DNA of 64,000 bases from Acetobacter estunensis (GTDB taxonomy: Bacteria > Pseudomonadota > Alphaproteobacteria > Acetobacterales > Acetobacteraceae). Of this stretch, positions 34,038 through 43,960 are shown piece by piece. The stretch is from NCBI RefSeq assembly GCF_019083805.1, contig NZ_JAHRDV010000003.1, positions 124,001 through 188,000 of the forward strand, given 5' to 3'. The translations under genes were made by a program, and so were the position numbers. Every line of letters begins with the position of its first letter. Position 1 is the first letter of the stretch. The notes beneath the pieces were generated by a model, which worked only from the letters and a program-made list of their open reading frames with translations, ran no database searches and was not told where the DNA came from.

Positions 34038-34961
34038 CTACAGCCAGAACGCCAGCCGAGGCCGCGACCGCGAGAAGACGAAGAAACCCGCCGCCCAGAG
34101 CAGACCGCTCAACCCGAGCGCCACACTCCAGATGAGCAGTGAGGGCATATGTCCCGTCAGCGGCGCCCGCACGATTTCAAGCAGTGAATAGAACGGGTTG
34201 AAGATCAGCCACCACCCGCGCTCACCAAGCTGACTGGCGTTCCATATGATCGGCGTGACGTAGAATGCCACCTGCACCGCGCTGCTCACGATCGGCGGTA
34301 TATCGCGGTACCGCGCGGCAATGGACCCAAGCAGCAGGCAGAACGCGAACGCATTGATGCCCCACACCAGCAGGCCCGGCAGAGCCAGAAGCGCCACGGG
34401 ACCGGGCAACAGCCCGAAGATCAGATAGACCCCGATCGGCACGATAATGTTGTAGCCGAACGTCACGCCGTTGCGCACCATTACCCGCAGCGCCTGAAGC
34501 GAGAACGGCAGGCGTGTGGCCCGGATGGAGGACGCTGCGCTGATGAAGCACATGCAGGCTTCCTGCGTGATGGACGCGATGCCCACCTGCCACAGGATCA
34601 TGGAGATGGAGAGATAGGGCAGATAATCGCGCAGCACGAGATGGAACAACTGGCCATAAATACCACCCATCGCGCCGATCATGATAGCCGTGCCCAGCGT
34701 GAGCCATAGCGGACCGAACGTGGAGCCACGGAACTGCAACCGGATGTCAAGCAATCCCAACGAGACCGCCAGTCGCCATAGATGCAACCCTTCCGCGATG
34801 TCTTCGAGCGCCAGCACCACCCGGCGACGGGGCAACGCGCGCAGGCGACGCACCATGGGCGGAACCGTCTGCACGCGCACAGGCGCCAGCAGCACATCGG
34901 AGGATGAGCCGCTGTCCTTATCCTGTGAGGCCACGGGTGGCTGACCGGAAGGGATGTTCAT
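34038..34961 (-). CDS. ABC-2 type polysaccharide exporter permease (Wzm/KpsM type)
   Basis: A 307-residue inner-membrane protein. ATG 34961 follows GAAGG; the frame continues upstream to 35270 without features. An N-terminal cytoplasmic segment of about 60 residues is followed by six hydrophobic segments of the ABC-2 family: RLQFRGSTFGPLWLTLGTAIMIGAM, YLSISMILWQVGIASITQEACMCF, VSSAVQVAFYVTPIIWNASQLG and FNPFYSLLEIVRAPLTG. It pairs with the ATPase at 33195 to export a lipid-linked polysaccharide. Confidence 0.92.
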   Translation of the reverse strand: MNIPSGQPPVASQDKDSGSSSDVLLAPVRVQTVPPMVRRLRALPRRRVVLALEDIAEGLHLWRLAVSLGLLDIRLQFRGSTFGPLWLTLGTAIMIGAMGGIYGQLFHLVLRDYLPYLSISMILWQVGIASITQEACMCFISAASSIRATRLPFSLQALRVMVRNGVTFGYNIIVPIGVYLIFGLLPGPVALLALPGLLVWGINAFAFCLLLGSIAARYRDIPPIVSSAVQVAFYVTPIIWNASQLGERGWWLIFNPFYSLLEIVRAPLTGHMPSLLIWSVALGLSGLLWAAGFFVFSRSRPRLAFWL

Positions 34962-35187
34962 GGGCCTTCGCGTAGCCCATCCGGACCGCACGCGGCAACT
35001 GTGCACTCCTCTCCGTTCAGTGACGCAAGGAGCGTCGCCTCTGCCACGTTCGGGCCACAATCGCGTCACAGATTTGTGGCCATGAACCGCAGCGTCTGCA
35101 ACGACGCCCGGAGAATCCAGACAAACCACGTGCAATCGACGGCAACGGGCAGTATTCCTGTCACCGGAATCAGAGACGAGAGCGGAG

Positions 35188-36591
35188 ATGCAGACCTTGC
35201 GGACGGGACGGACCCACACCACCATCTTGCCGAAGGCCTCTCGCCCCCCCGCCGTCTCACGGAACCTCAAGGTTCCCGTTGTCCTTGGTCTTCTGGCCCT
35301 GCTATCGGCCTGCGCCAGCCAGAATCCCGCCTCCGATATGCAAATTTCGGTGGCTCAGGAAGAGGCCCGTTACCGCGCGCAGGCCAAGTCCTATTACGCG
35401 CCACCAGGCGGCTCCGATGATCCATGGGGGCCCTACATCACCGAAGCTTCGCAACGCTTCGATGTTCCCGAGCTATGGATTCGCAGCGTGATCCAGCGTG
35501 AGTCGGGCGGTCAGCTTTATCACCATGGCCAGCTTGTGACGTCCGCGCCCGGCGCCATGGGGCTGATGCAACTCATGCCGCCCACCTACGACACCATGCG
35601 GTCCCAGTACAATCTCGGCAGCGATCCTTACGATCCGCACAACAACATTCTGGCCGGCACCGCCTATATCCGGCAGATGTACGACATTTACGGCTCCCCC
35701 GGTTTCCTCGCCGCCTACAATGCCGGACCGGGACGACTGGAAGAGTTTCTCGGCCATAACCGCACGCTCCCGCGCGAGACACGCAACTATGTCGCGGCCA
35801 TCGGGCGCGAGATCATCGGCACTTATCCCGCCAGCCGCTCGCAGGCCGATCTGCTCGTAGCCAGCCACACCTCGACCAGCAGCCCGGCCTACGCCTATGC
35901 CGCAGCGGCCATGCCCTCTTCCACGGCAGCGTCCGTACGCAACGCCTGGACCCATCGGACCAATGGCGCAGAGCGGCCGGTGGAAGTGGCGGAAGCGCAG
36001 GCATCCGCGGATGAGGACACCACACCCGTCAACGAGACGGCGCCTGCCTATACCCAGACGCTCCCGGCAGTGTCGCATAATGCTGTAGAATCGCCGCAAT
36101 CCGTCAGCGCGGCCTGGCAGCAGCGCCTGCAGGCGGAGGGAGTCTCTTCTTCCGACAGCAGCGACAACACCTCGGAGGCGGCCAGCACCGCTTCCGCTCC
36201 TGTGGTCGTTCATTCGATGGACGCAGCGCTCCCCTCATCGAGAGTCGCCAGTCCGCGTTTTGCGCTGGTGTCCCCCGCGAGCGCATCCTCCTCGCGTCTT
36301 CCCGCCCGCGAGACGACACGCTCTGTCGGACTGGTCGGAAGTGCGCGGAACTGGGCCATTCAGGTGGGGGCGTTCAGTTCCCCGGCCATGGCGCAGGCGG
36401 CAGCCACTCACGCCCGCACGCGCGCTTCCGGTGATCTCGCCGGAGCCCGCGCCCAGATTGCCGGCGTCCATGCGCCGCATGGCCAGCTCTACCGCGCGCG
36501 CCTGACAGGATTGTCACGCAATGAAGCCGTGGACGCCTGTCGGCGACTGAGCGCTGGTCCCTGCGTCGTTGTCTCCCCTGAAGGCACCTAG
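35188..36591 (+). CDS. Lytic transglycosylase lipoprotein with C-terminal SPOR domain
   Basis: A 467-residue cell-wall enzyme that cleaves peptidoglycan glycan strands. A lipobox LLSAC places the lipidated Cys at 42. The SLT domain follows (residues about 80-200) with catalytic Glu105 in IQRESGGQL, then APGAMGLMQLMPPT, DPHNNILAGTAYIRQMYD and FLAAYNAGPGR. A Ser/Ala/Thr-rich linker (about 210-370) leads to a SPOR domain (WAIQVGAFSSPAMAQAAATHARTR to the end) that binds denuded septal glycans, as in RlpA-like proteins. The ATG at 35188 has GGAG directly upstream; other nearby starts are possible. A peroxiredoxin gene follows by three bases. Confidence 0.9.
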   Translation: MQTLRTGRTHTTILPKASRPPAVSRNLKVPVVLGLLALLSACASQNPASDMQISVAQEEARYRAQAKSYYAPPGGSDDPWGPYITEASQRFDVPELWIRSVIQRESGGQLYHHGQLVTSAPGAMGLMQLMPPTYDTMRSQYNLGSDPYDPHNNILAGTAYIRQMYDIYGSPGFLAAYNAGPGRLEEFLGHNRTLPRETRNYVAAIGREIIGTYPASRSQADLLVASHTSTSSPAYAYAAAAMPSSTAASVRNAWTHRTNGAERPVEVAEAQASADEDTTPVNETAPAYTQTLPAVSHNAVESPQSVSAAWQQRLQAEGVSSSDSSDNTSEAASTASAPVVVHSMDAALPSSRVASPRFALVSPASASSSRLPARETTRSVGLVGSARNWAIQVGAFSSPAMAQAAATHARTRASGDLAGARAQIAGVHAPHGQLYRARLTGLSRNEAVDACRRLSAGPCVVVSPEGT

Positions 36592-36594
36592 AAC

Positions 36595-37137
36595 ATGCGA
36601 AAGCGATTTGTCGCGGTCACTCTGCTGACAGCGGGACTCGGGTTGTCCTCCGCGCAGGCCGCCCTCCCCGTGGGACATTCCGCGCCAGCTTTCACGCTTC
36701 CGGCCAGCGTTGCGGGCCATGCTTTCACGTTTTCACTGAAGGATGCGCTGCGTAAAGGGCCGGTGGTGGTGTACTTCTATCCTGCCGCCTTCACCCCCGG
36801 CTGCACTATCGAAGCCCATGATTTCGCAGACGCCATGGACCGCTTTCACGCTCTTGGTGCAACGGTCATTGGCGTCTCCATGGATGACCTTGCAACGGTC
36901 ACACGGTTCTCCATCAGCGCCTGCCGCAGTCGCTTTGCCGTAGCCGCCGACACAACCGGTGCCGTCGCCTCACGTTACGATGCACGCAAGACATCCGATC
37001 AACATGCCCAGCGCGTTTCCTACGTCATCGCTCCTGACGGACGGATTCTTTCGGCTCATCAAGACCGGGCTCCGGACAGCCACATCGAAACCGCTCTGGC
37101 CACACTCGAAAAATGGAAGACCCGTTCGGGTCACTGA
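36595..37137 (+). CDS. Secreted peroxiredoxin (Bcp/AhpC-TSA family)
   Basis: A 180-residue thioredoxin-fold protein with a Sec signal peptide (MRKRFVAVTLLTAGLGLSSAQA). The redoxin core has APAFTLP, VVVYFYPAAFTPGCTIEAHDF with peroxidatic Cys70, VIGVSMDDLATVTRFSISACRSRF (Cys110, possible resolving Cys) and VSYVIAPDGRILS. Bcp proteins are normally cytoplasmic; the signal peptide implies periplasmic peroxide defence. It starts three bases after the transglycosylase stop, so the two are one operon. Confidence 0.92.
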   Translation: MRKRFVAVTLLTAGLGLSSAQAALPVGHSAPAFTLPASVAGHAFTFSLKDALRKGPVVVYFYPAAFTPGCTIEAHDFADAMDRFHALGATVIGVSMDDLATVTRFSISACRSRFAVAADTTGAVASRYDARKTSDQHAQRVSYVIAPDGRILSAHQDRAPDSHIETALATLEKWKTRSGH

Positions 37138-37182
37138 TCCCGGAACAGTTTTATCCTGAACACACATACCCGCGGTTCGGTG

Positions 37183-37713
37183 TCAGTCTGACTTTGCGGC
37201 GCTTTTCATGGCGGCAATGGCGCGGAGAAAGTGGCGATCGGTCTTACGCTCCACGGACGCTTTCAGCCATTCCAGTTCCATGACTGCCGCAAGTCTGTGC
37301 CCTTCCGGCGTTTCGACAGCTCTCTCCCCGTCCTCTCCATCCGGTTCGATGTATCCCCAACCGACCAGATCCGCGCGGATTTTCTCGCGGTCGTACTCAT
37401 AACCTTCGTTCAGGATCGTCTTGAGCCGATGCACGACAGACGCCAGCGCGACCAGATCGCGGGCATGACGCTGCACGCCCACCTCATGCTCGGCCTCCAC
37501 GGCAGCCTTGATGGCAGTCAGGGCCTGATCTTCCCGCACAAGTGGCATGATCGCATAGCCCAGCGAACGGTAGCGCTCCGGGTCCGTCGCATCCACCCAC
37601 CCTTCCCCGGATGTGGGCTGCACCAGCCATGCCACGGCATGAAATGTTATCTGCCCGGGAGATGTGGCGGTTGAGGCAGGCTGTTCGGAGGTCTTTGGAT
37701 CTTCGGACGTCAT
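37183..37713 (-). CDS. Hypothetical protein (176 aa)
   Basis: I do not recognise the family. The protein is soluble and acidic with no signal peptide or membrane segment. The middle (about residues 25-150) looks like a helix-rich domain: ITFHAVAWLVQPTSGEGWVD, VEAEHEVGVQRHARDLVALASVVHRLKTILNEGYEYDREK and IRADLVGWGYIEPDG. The C-terminus (VMELEWLKASVERKTDRHFLRAI) may be a coiled helix. Codon use fits the surrounding genes, so it looks native. It is convergent with the peroxiredoxin gene. Confidence 0.7.
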   Translation of the reverse strand: MTSEDPKTSEQPASTATSPGQITFHAVAWLVQPTSGEGWVDATDPERYRSLGYAIMPLVREDQALTAIKAAVEAEHEVGVQRHARDLVALASVVHRLKTILNEGYEYDREKIRADLVGWGYIEPDGEDGERAVETPEGHRLAAVMELEWLKASVERKTDRHFLRAIAAMKSAAKSD

Positions 37714-37891
37714 GACGGGCTAAACGACTGTCCTCCTGCAACGGGGCACGCGCCAGATGCACCCACGACGCCCAGAAGCCGTTCTGCGTGTCTTCGGGTG
37801 AAGCGCGTCTCTTTCCTGATAAAGCATTCGGGCGGACAGGCAATGCAGACGTGCATCATTGATCTTTCATTGATGATGTCACCACCCACCT

Positions 37892-39094
37892 TCACAGCAC
37901 CAGACGCGGCAGAATGGCTTCGAGCCGCACCCGCCCACTGGTTGTGGCGCGTAGTCCGCCCTCCGGTGATGCGGCAAGATACCCTTCTTCCAGACAGGCC
38001 GCGAGCACATCCCGATCTACGGCCGCTTCCAATGGCAGTCCTACACGAGCGGCAAAATGCGCGGCGTCCACACCACTCTCCAGCCGCAGCCCCATCAGCA
38101 ACATCTCGCGGGCGCGATCCTCACGGCTGAGGGTTTCCGCTGACACCTGCCCTGTTCCTGTCGCCTCCACACGCTCGGCCCATGGTTCGGGCGCACGGTG
38201 CCGACGCGTGGCCCACAACTCTCCCCCCAGCGTCAACCGTCCATGAGCACCCGCACCGATGCCTAGATAATCGTCGTAGTGCCAGTAAGCGAGATTGTGC
38301 CGACTTTCCGCGCCCGGCTGTGCGTAGTTGGACACCTCATAGGCCGCGAGCCCATGGCGGGCCGTGACATCGCCGGTTTCCCCATAGAGAGCTGCAGCGT
38401 GGTCTTCATCGGGCATGACGATCTTGCCTTGCCGCGCCAACCCCTCGAAACGTGTCCCCGGCTCGATGGTGAGTTGATAAAGCGACACATGATCCGCCAC
38501 CAGCGTAAGGGCCTGATCCAGTTCCACTCGCCAGTCCGCCAGTGACTGACCGGGTCGGGCGTAAATCAGATCGAATGTCACGCGGGGGAAAAGCCTGCGG
38601 GCCATTTCCAGAGCACTCACGGCCTGCGCGGCGGAATGCTCACGCCCCAGCATCTTCAGCGCATCATCACGAAGCGACTGAATACCCAGAGAGACGCGAT
38701 TGACTCCCGCATCCCGGAAGCCACGCAAACGATCGATTTCCACGCTCGTCGGATTGGCCTCCAGCGTGATCTCGATGTCGTCGGTTGCCTCGAAAAGCCG
38801 TCGGGCATCCGCGATTAGCGCACCCACTCCTTCGGGCGGCATGAGTGAGGGCGTGCCGCCCCCGAAAAAAATGGACGTCAGGCGGCGGCGACCGAGCCGC
38901 TCTGCCTCGTGCGTCAGTTCGCGCCGAAGGGCTGCGATAAACCGCTCGGTGGGAATGCGCTCCCGCACATGGCTGTTGAAGTCGCAATAAGGGCACTTGG
39001 CCAGACAGAACGGCCAGTGAATGTAGAGCGCGAATGCCTCACCGTGCCGGGATGGCGCCGATGAGGCATTGAGGGCGACAGGAGAAAGCGTCAC
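37892..39094 (-). CDS. hemW: HemW-type radical SAM heme chaperone
   Basis: A 400-residue radical SAM protein of the HemN/HemW group. The 4Fe-4S motif is Cys30, Cys34, Cys37 (CLAKCPYCDF); further HemW landmarks are LTSIFFGGGTPSLMPP, ITLEANPTSVEID, GVNRVSLGIQSLRDDALKMLGR and HNLAYWHYDDYLGIGAGAHGR. Absence of the N-terminal extension of HemN supports HemW, which delivers heme, rather than the coproporphyrinogen dehydrogenase. No partner gene lies adjacent; the next minus-strand gene, kup, is only four bases away at its stop, so the two may be cotranscribed (kup first). Confidence 0.92.
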   Translation of the reverse strand: MTLSPVALNASSAPSRHGEAFALYIHWPFCLAKCPYCDFNSHVRERIPTERFIAALRRELTHEAERLGRRRLTSIFFGGGTPSLMPPEGVGALIADARRLFEATDDIEITLEANPTSVEIDRLRGFRDAGVNRVSLGIQSLRDDALKMLGREHSAAQAVSALEMARRLFPRVTFDLIYARPGQSLADWRVELDQALTLVADHVSLYQLTIEPGTRFEGLARQGKIVMPDEDHAAALYGETGDVTARHGLAAYEVSNYAQPGAESRHNLAYWHYDDYLGIGAGAHGRLTLGGELWATRRHRAPEPWAERVEATGTGQVSAETLSREDRAREMLLMGLRLESGVDAAHFAARVGLPLEAAVDRDVLAACLEEGYLAASPEGGLRATTSGRVRLEAILPRLVL

Positions 39095-39098
39095 GCCG

Positions 39099-41087
39099 TC
39101 AGATGGCGACCTTCACGCCCAGTTCGACCACACGGTCCATCGGAATACGGAAGAACTCCGTAGCCGGGGTCGCATTGCGCGCCATGAACATGAACAAGGC
39201 GAATCTCCAACGCGACATCTTGGTCACAGAGGAACGGGTGAGCAGTTCACGCGAGATGAAGTAGGACGCCTGCAACGGATCGAAGTCCACACCGTTGGCC
39301 TTCAGGTCTTCCAGCGCGCGCGGGATGTTCGGCGTTTCCATGAAGCCGTAACGCAGGATCACGCGATAAATATCATGCGCCAGTTCCTCGACAGCGACAC
39401 GATGCCCACGATCCGCCTCCGGCTGATCCAGCGTTTCCACCGTCACGAACAGGACGTGATCGTGCAGGATCTTGTTGTGCTTGAGATTATGCAGCAGGCA
39501 CGGCGGCACGAAATCCGGCGTGGCGGTGAGAAAAACAGCCATGCCCGGCACACGGATGGTGCGCGACTGCGGCAGACGCGCAATGAACGACCCCATCGGC
39601 AGGCTGTCCTGCCCCTGACGGGCCACGATCAGGCTGCGGCCACGCTTCCATGTCGTCATCATCAGTGTCAGCACGCAGCCGAGCATCAGCGGCACCCAGC
39701 CACCATCGGGGATTTTGAGCGCGTTGGCGGAAAAGAACGTCAGATCAACCAGCGCTAGCGGCACGAAGGTCGCATAAACCGCACGGGCCGCCCATTTGAA
39801 ATGGCCCCGGAACACGACGAAGCACAGCGCATCCGTGCACAGGAAGGTGCCCGTCACGGCAATACCGTAGGCCGCTGCCAAGGCATCCGAACTACGGAAA
39901 GCCAGAACCAGCAGGATGGACCCCACCATGAGAAAGCGGTTGAAGCCCGGCAGATAAATCTGCCCCTCTTCTTCCGCGTTCGTGTGCACGATCCGCATCC
40001 GCGGCAGATAGCCAAGCTGGATGAGCTGGCGGCAGACCTGAAAGCCGCCTGAAATGCCTGCCTGACTGGCGATCACGGTGGCAAATGTCGCGAGAATCAC
40101 CAGCGGGATCTGCATCGACTTCGAGGCCATCATGAAGAACGGATTGGCCAGAGCATCCGGGTGAGACATCACCAGTGCGCCTTGGCCGAAATAGTTCAGC
40201 ACCAGCATGGGCAGCACGAAGAACAGCCACGCATAGCGAATGGGCTGGCGCCCGAAATGTCCCATGTCGGCGTACAGCGCCTCGGCACCGGTGACGCACA
40301 GCACCACGGAACCGAGCGCCAGAAAGGACAGCGCTCCATGGTGGATGATGAACAGGATGGCATAAAGCGGCGAAATGGCGAGCAGAACGCCCGGGTGATG
40401 GAGGATCTGGACCAGTCCCATCATGCCCAGGGAGCCGAACCACAGCAGCATCACCGGCCCGAAGATGGCACCGACCTTGCCTGTGCCCACCCACTGCACG
40501 CTGAACAGTCCGATCAGCACGGCGATGGCGATCGGGATCACGAAGTCCCGCGCACCCGGCACACTGATTTCCACACCTTCAATGGCCGACAGCACCGAAA
40601 TGGCGGGCGTAATCACACCGTCACCGAAGAACAGACAGGCGCCCGCGATGCCGGTCAGGCCGAGCACCAACCGCACACGGCTATTGGCCGTCACACGCTG
40701 GGCCAATGACGCCAGCGCGAGAATGCCGCCCTCCCCGTTGTGATCGGCCCGCATGACGAGCAGGACGTATTTGAACGTCACCACCACGATCAGGGTCCAG
40801 AAGATCAGGCTTTCAATGCCCATGACTTCCGCGTTCTGGACCGCGTGATGACCCGAGACGATCTCGATCGTGGAGCGCAGTGCATAGAGCGGACTGGTGC
40901 CGATGTCGCCATAGACCACACCCAGAACGCCCAAAAGCGCGGCAAAGCCGACCGGCGGAGCCGCGTGTTGCGGCTGGTCCGCTCCGAACTCAGCGCTCCA
41001 CGCTCCAGCCTTCTTCGCCGGTTCCTGGCCGTTCGAAGGTGGCGAAGGGACCGCGTGGTTGTCCGGCGGTGTCGCGCTTGCAGTCAT
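39099..41087 (-). CDS. kup: Kup system potassium uptake protein
   Basis: A 662-residue inner-membrane K+/H+ symporter. ATG 41087 is chosen (weak GGA upstream); an in-frame start at 41120 exists. The Kup core begins with [18 protein letters not shown], followed by about twelve hydrophobic segments. Notable stretches are [45 protein letters not shown] and LNYFGQGAL. The C-terminal cytoplasmic domain (about 180 residues) ends [18 protein letters not shown], typical for Kup. It should import potassium under low-K or acid conditions, fitting an acid-tolerant organism. Confidence 0.96.
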   Translation of the reverse strand: MTASATPPDNHAVPSPPSNGQEPAKKAGAWSAEFGADQPQHAAPPVGFAALLGVLGVVYGDIGTSPLYALRSTIEIVSGHHAVQNAEVMGIESLIFWTLIVVVTFKYVLLVMRADHNGEGGILALASLAQRVTANSRVRLVLGLTGIAGACLFFGDGVITPAISVLSAIEGVEISVPGARDFVIPIAIAVLIGLFSVQWVGTGKVGAIFGPVMLLWFGSLGMMGLVQILHHPGVLLAISPLYAILFIIHHGALSFLALGSVVLCVTGAEALYADMGHFGRQPIRYAWLFFVLPMLVLNYFGQGALVMSHPDALANPFFMMASKSMQIPLVILATFATVIASQAGISGGFQVCRQLIQLGYLPRMRIVHTNAEEEGQIYLPGFNRFLMVGSILLVLAFRSSDALAAAYGIAVTGTFLCTDALCFVVFRGHFKWAARAVYATFVPLALVDLTFFSANALKIPDGGWVPLMLGCVLTLMMTTWKRGRSLIVARQGQDSLPMGSFIARLPQSRTIRVPGMAVFLTATPDFVPPCLLHNLKHNKILHDHVLFVTVETLDQPEADRGHRVAVEELAHDIYRVILRYGFMETPNIPRALEDLKANGVDFDPLQASYFISRELLTRSSVTKMSRWRFALFMFMARNATPATEFFRIPMDRVVELGVKVAI

Positions 41088-41177
41088 ATTCCGAGTCACA
41101 CTCCCTCGCACGGTATGCACACATGCCCCGACCGTGCCTGCGGGTCTCTCAATGTCCGGCTGACTTACCGGCCCCGG

Positions 41178-41879
41178 TCAGTTCGCCGCAAGTCCTGCGG
41201 GCCGGGCACCGAAGATGGCCGTTCCCACTCGCACCAGTGTTGCACCCTGTGCAATGGCCTGTGGAAAATCCGCCGACATGCCCATGGAACGCACGGCAAG
41301 CCCGTGCTCATCGGCAAGCCGACGTAGAAACTGAAAATGCGGAATGGGGTCTTGGCCTGCGGGCGGGATACACATCAGACCGCGCAGCCTGTCGCCGAAG
41401 CGCACCCGGCTCGCCCGGATGAAAGCGTCCGCTTCCTCACGCGGAACGCCGAATTTCTGCGGCTCGTCACCCGTATTCACCTCGATCAGAAGATCGGGCA
41501 GACGCCCTTCCTGATCGGCTGCCTTCATCAGCGCATCCGACAGAGAGGGCCGGTCGAGGCTCTCGATCATGTCCGCGATACGCACGGCCTCCCGCGCCTT
41601 GTTGGTCTGGAGACCACCGATGAGATGCAGCTTCAGATCGGGCCATGCCTTGCGCAGCGCCGGAAACTTCGCCGTGGCTTCCTGCACGCGGTTCTCGCCA
41701 AAGACGCGCTGGCCCGCTTGTAATGCAGCCTCGACCGCGCTTTGCGGATGGAATTTGGAGACGGCCACCAGCGTTACATCCGCCGGATCACGTCCGGCTT
41801 CACGCGCCGCCCGCTCTATGCGAGCCCGCACACCGGCAAGTGCCGACACCACGTCGTGCTGGGAAGATGCGATATCCAT
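41178..41879 (-). CDS. YggS/PipY family PLP-binding protein
   Basis: A 233-residue PLP homeostasis protein (COG0325). ATG 41879 is chosen because family similarity begins there. It has VTLVAVSKFHPQSAVEAAL with the PLP lysine, FGENRVQEATAKF, LKLHLIGGLQTNKAREAV, LLIEVNTGDEPQKFGV, LRGLMCIPP and MGMSADFPQAIAQGATLVRVGTAIFG. The fold is an alanine-racemase-like TIM barrel, cytoplasmic, without known catalytic activity. It is 90 bases from the kup start on the same strand. Confidence 0.95.
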   Translation of the reverse strand: MDIASSQHDVVSALAGVRARIERAAREAGRDPADVTLVAVSKFHPQSAVEAALQAGQRVFGENRVQEATAKFPALRKAWPDLKLHLIGGLQTNKAREAVRIADMIESLDRPSLSDALMKAADQEGRLPDLLIEVNTGDEPQKFGVPREEADAFIRASRVRFGDRLRGLMCIPPAGQDPIPHFQFLRRLADEHGLAVRSMGMSADFPQAIAQGATLVRVGTAIFGARPAGLAAN

Positions 41880-41991
41880 GATGGCACAAAATGCCGCACG
41901 CAAGCGGAGGGTCAAGAGGGCGCGTACGAGCAGCAGACAATCACCCTCCTTTTCAGGAAACCAGGTGACGAGAAATGTCCGGATGCAACGA

Positions 41992-42993
41992 TCACCCGAT
42001 CCCTCGCCCTTCCAGCATCCCGAATGCGCAGTAGTGGTAAAAGGCGGACATGTCTGAGGCCGCCACGTCTGCGTGCAACGCCATATAGGCCTGAGCGTCG
42101 AATGGGCGTGAACGTGTGACCTGACCGTCCACAACCTCCACCAGTTCCACGAGGTCGAGCGGTCGTTCAGGCTCCATAGGGGCTAGCGTGCCGAAGAATT
42201 CGTTGCACACTCCCAAAGCCCGGAAATGGTTCACCACGCCCGGAAAACGCAGAAACACGCCATTGGCGAAACGCGCGAGATAGTCTTCTTCTGTCATGAA
42301 GAAGTAATCGATCAGGTGCATCCCCGCACCCACGAAAGTCTTCAGCGCTTTCTTGTCCGTGACGTCCACGCGGTCGCGCAGTTTGCGTGCCGCATGTTCC
42401 ACAAGCATGGGAAACGGTTTGTTGTGCATGTGAAGATAGGCAAGCGTCGTCTCCACGAAGCCTTCCGCCACGCGCGACGAGATGGCGTGATAGCCCAGAT
42501 CCACCTCTCCCACAGTGCCGCGCGCAACGAACTTCTTGGGGAAATCCATCGGAAGAAATCCACCCGCCACGCCCGGCACGTTCGCCGGGTTGAAGCGGAT
42601 CTGCATGGCGCGCTGTTCCCCGATCAATGCATCGAGCGTCGCGTGAATGGCCCCTCGCGCGCAGCTCAACCCGCCAGCGGTGTAAGTCGCGAGAAACTCG
42701 TCACAATCCACGGGAAGGGCGAAGTCATAATCCTCCGCCGTGTCCCAGTGTTCGATGATCTGGCGGACGTACTGGCCCTTGGCCTCAAAATCCATGGTGC
42801 GGCCAAGACCCCGCACAACCTGCGCGCCCGCCCGGGCGTAGCGATCGAGCGTGGTAAGCACGTCCGGCTCGACGGAGCCATTATCCAGAACCACGAGGTT
42901 TTCAAAACCGAACAGATGCCCGTAATGGCGGAACCACGGCTCCAGCAGCAGCGTCTCGTCACGCTGCATCATCACGCATTTTACTCGCGCCAT
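41992..42993 (-). CDS. Glycosyltransferase family 2-like protein
   Basis: A 333-residue cytoplasmic protein resembling the Glyco_tranf_2_4/GT92-like group. The start [25 protein letters not shown] fits the family opening; a DxD-type motif occurs in [11 protein letters not shown], and [16 protein letters not shown] is family-like. The centre has [16 protein letters not shown] and [22 protein letters not shown]. It probably transfers a sugar to a cell-surface glycan. It might serve the exporter at 33195-34961, but the genes are 7 kb apart, so this is only a suggestion. Confidence 0.82.
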   Translation of the reverse strand: MARVKCVMMQRDETLLLEPWFRHYGHLFGFENLVVLDNGSVEPDVLTTLDRYARAGAQVVRGLGRTMDFEAKGQYVRQIIEHWDTAEDYDFALPVDCDEFLATYTAGGLSCARGAIHATLDALIGEQRAMQIRFNPANVPGVAGGFLPMDFPKKFVARGTVGEVDLGYHAISSRVAEGFVETTLAYLHMHNKPFPMLVEHAARKLRDRVDVTDKKALKTFVGAGMHLIDYFFMTEEDYLARFANGVFLRFPGVVNHFRALGVCNEFFGTLAPMEPERPLDLVELVEVVDGQVTRSRPFDAQAYMALHADVAASDMSAFYHYCAFGMLEGRGIG

Positions 42994-43166
42994 GGCGCCC
43001 TCGCTTCAGTCTCTCGCGTTTGCGCGCACCCTACGCCGCCGCGTGCCGCCTGCCCACCGACCACACCGTTTTGGCGCTCCTTGCGCAGTATGGTAAGGCG
43101 GCAGCGAACATCATGAAGCCGTCGCGGACCCCTGATTCCCACGTCCCGACCGCCCCGGAGTGTTGG

Positions 43167-43904
43167 ATGACTGTCGAGCGGAACCCGGCCCCTGTAGCAC
43201 CCTCCCCCGTCTGTGCCGGAACCCCGCATCACGGCGGAGCGGCGGATGGCAAGCTGATTCTTGCCCTGCCCAAGGGCCGTATTCTCAAGAGCGCGAAACC
43301 ACTTCTGGCGCGCGCGGGAATCGTGCCGTCCTCCGACTGCCTCGACGAAAGCAGCCGCCGTCTGCGCTTCGACACCAACAACCCCGATCTCGACGTCGTG
43401 CGCGTGCGCTCGTTCGACGTGGCCACTTTCGTGGCGCAGGGTGGAGCGCAGCTCGGCATTTGCGGCGCAGATGTTATGATGGAGTTCGATTACCCCGAGC
43501 TTTATGCCCCGCTTGATCTCGGAATCGGCGGTTGCCGCGTTTCGGTCGCAAGCCCTGATGGCGATGACGACGCCCACGACTGGAGCCGTCACTCCTGCAT
43601 CCGCGTTGCCACCAAATATCCCAACATCACCCGTCGTCACTTCGCAGAGCGCGGCATCAACGCCGATATCGTGCATCTGCATGGCGCGATGGAACTGGCC
43701 CCAATGCTCGGCCTTTCGCGCCTGATCGTGGATCTGGTGGACACCGGCTCTACCCTGCGCGCCAATGGCCTGCACGAAGTGGAAACCATCATGCAGATCA
43801 CGAGCCGACTAGTGGTCAACCGCACCGCGCTGAAGACGCGCCCGAAAGAAATCGCCGCCCTTATCGCCCGCTTCCGCGACGCTCTCCTGCCCGTCGCTGC
43901 CTGA
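43167..43904 (+). CDS. hisG: ATP phosphoribosyltransferase, short form
   Basis: A 245-residue enzyme for the first step of histidine synthesis. ATG 43167 has GGAG six bases upstream; the frame extends to 43020 without features. Landmarks are [92 protein letters not shown] and [17 protein letters not shown]. It ends soon after the catalytic domain, without the C-terminal regulatory domain of long HisG, so it should need HisZ as a regulatory partner. hisZ is not in this window. hisD follows by 56 bases. Confidence 0.94.
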   Translation: MTVERNPAPVAPSPVCAGTPHHGGAADGKLILALPKGRILKSAKPLLARAGIVPSSDCLDESSRRLRFDTNNPDLDVVRVRSFDVATFVAQGGAQLGICGADVMMEFDYPELYAPLDLGIGGCRVSVASPDGDDDAHDWSRHSCIRVATKYPNITRRHFAERGINADIVHLHGAMELAPMLGLSRLIVDLVDTGSTLRANGLHEVETIMQITSRLVVNRTALKTRPKEIAALIARFRDALLPVAA

Positions 43905-43960
43905 ATGCCCGCATCCGTGAAGCAATGCCGAACACGGATGCCAGACCAGAGAGAACAGCC

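Noticed and set aside
34962-35187. Upstream in-frame extension of the Wzm-type permease (to 35270)
   Set aside because: The extra residues have no membrane or family pattern and run into the divergent transglycosylase gene; the start at 34961 has a ribosome site.
42981-43775. 264-codon open frame antisense to hisG
   Set aside because: hisG has full family motifs on the other strand, and the antisense frame shows none.
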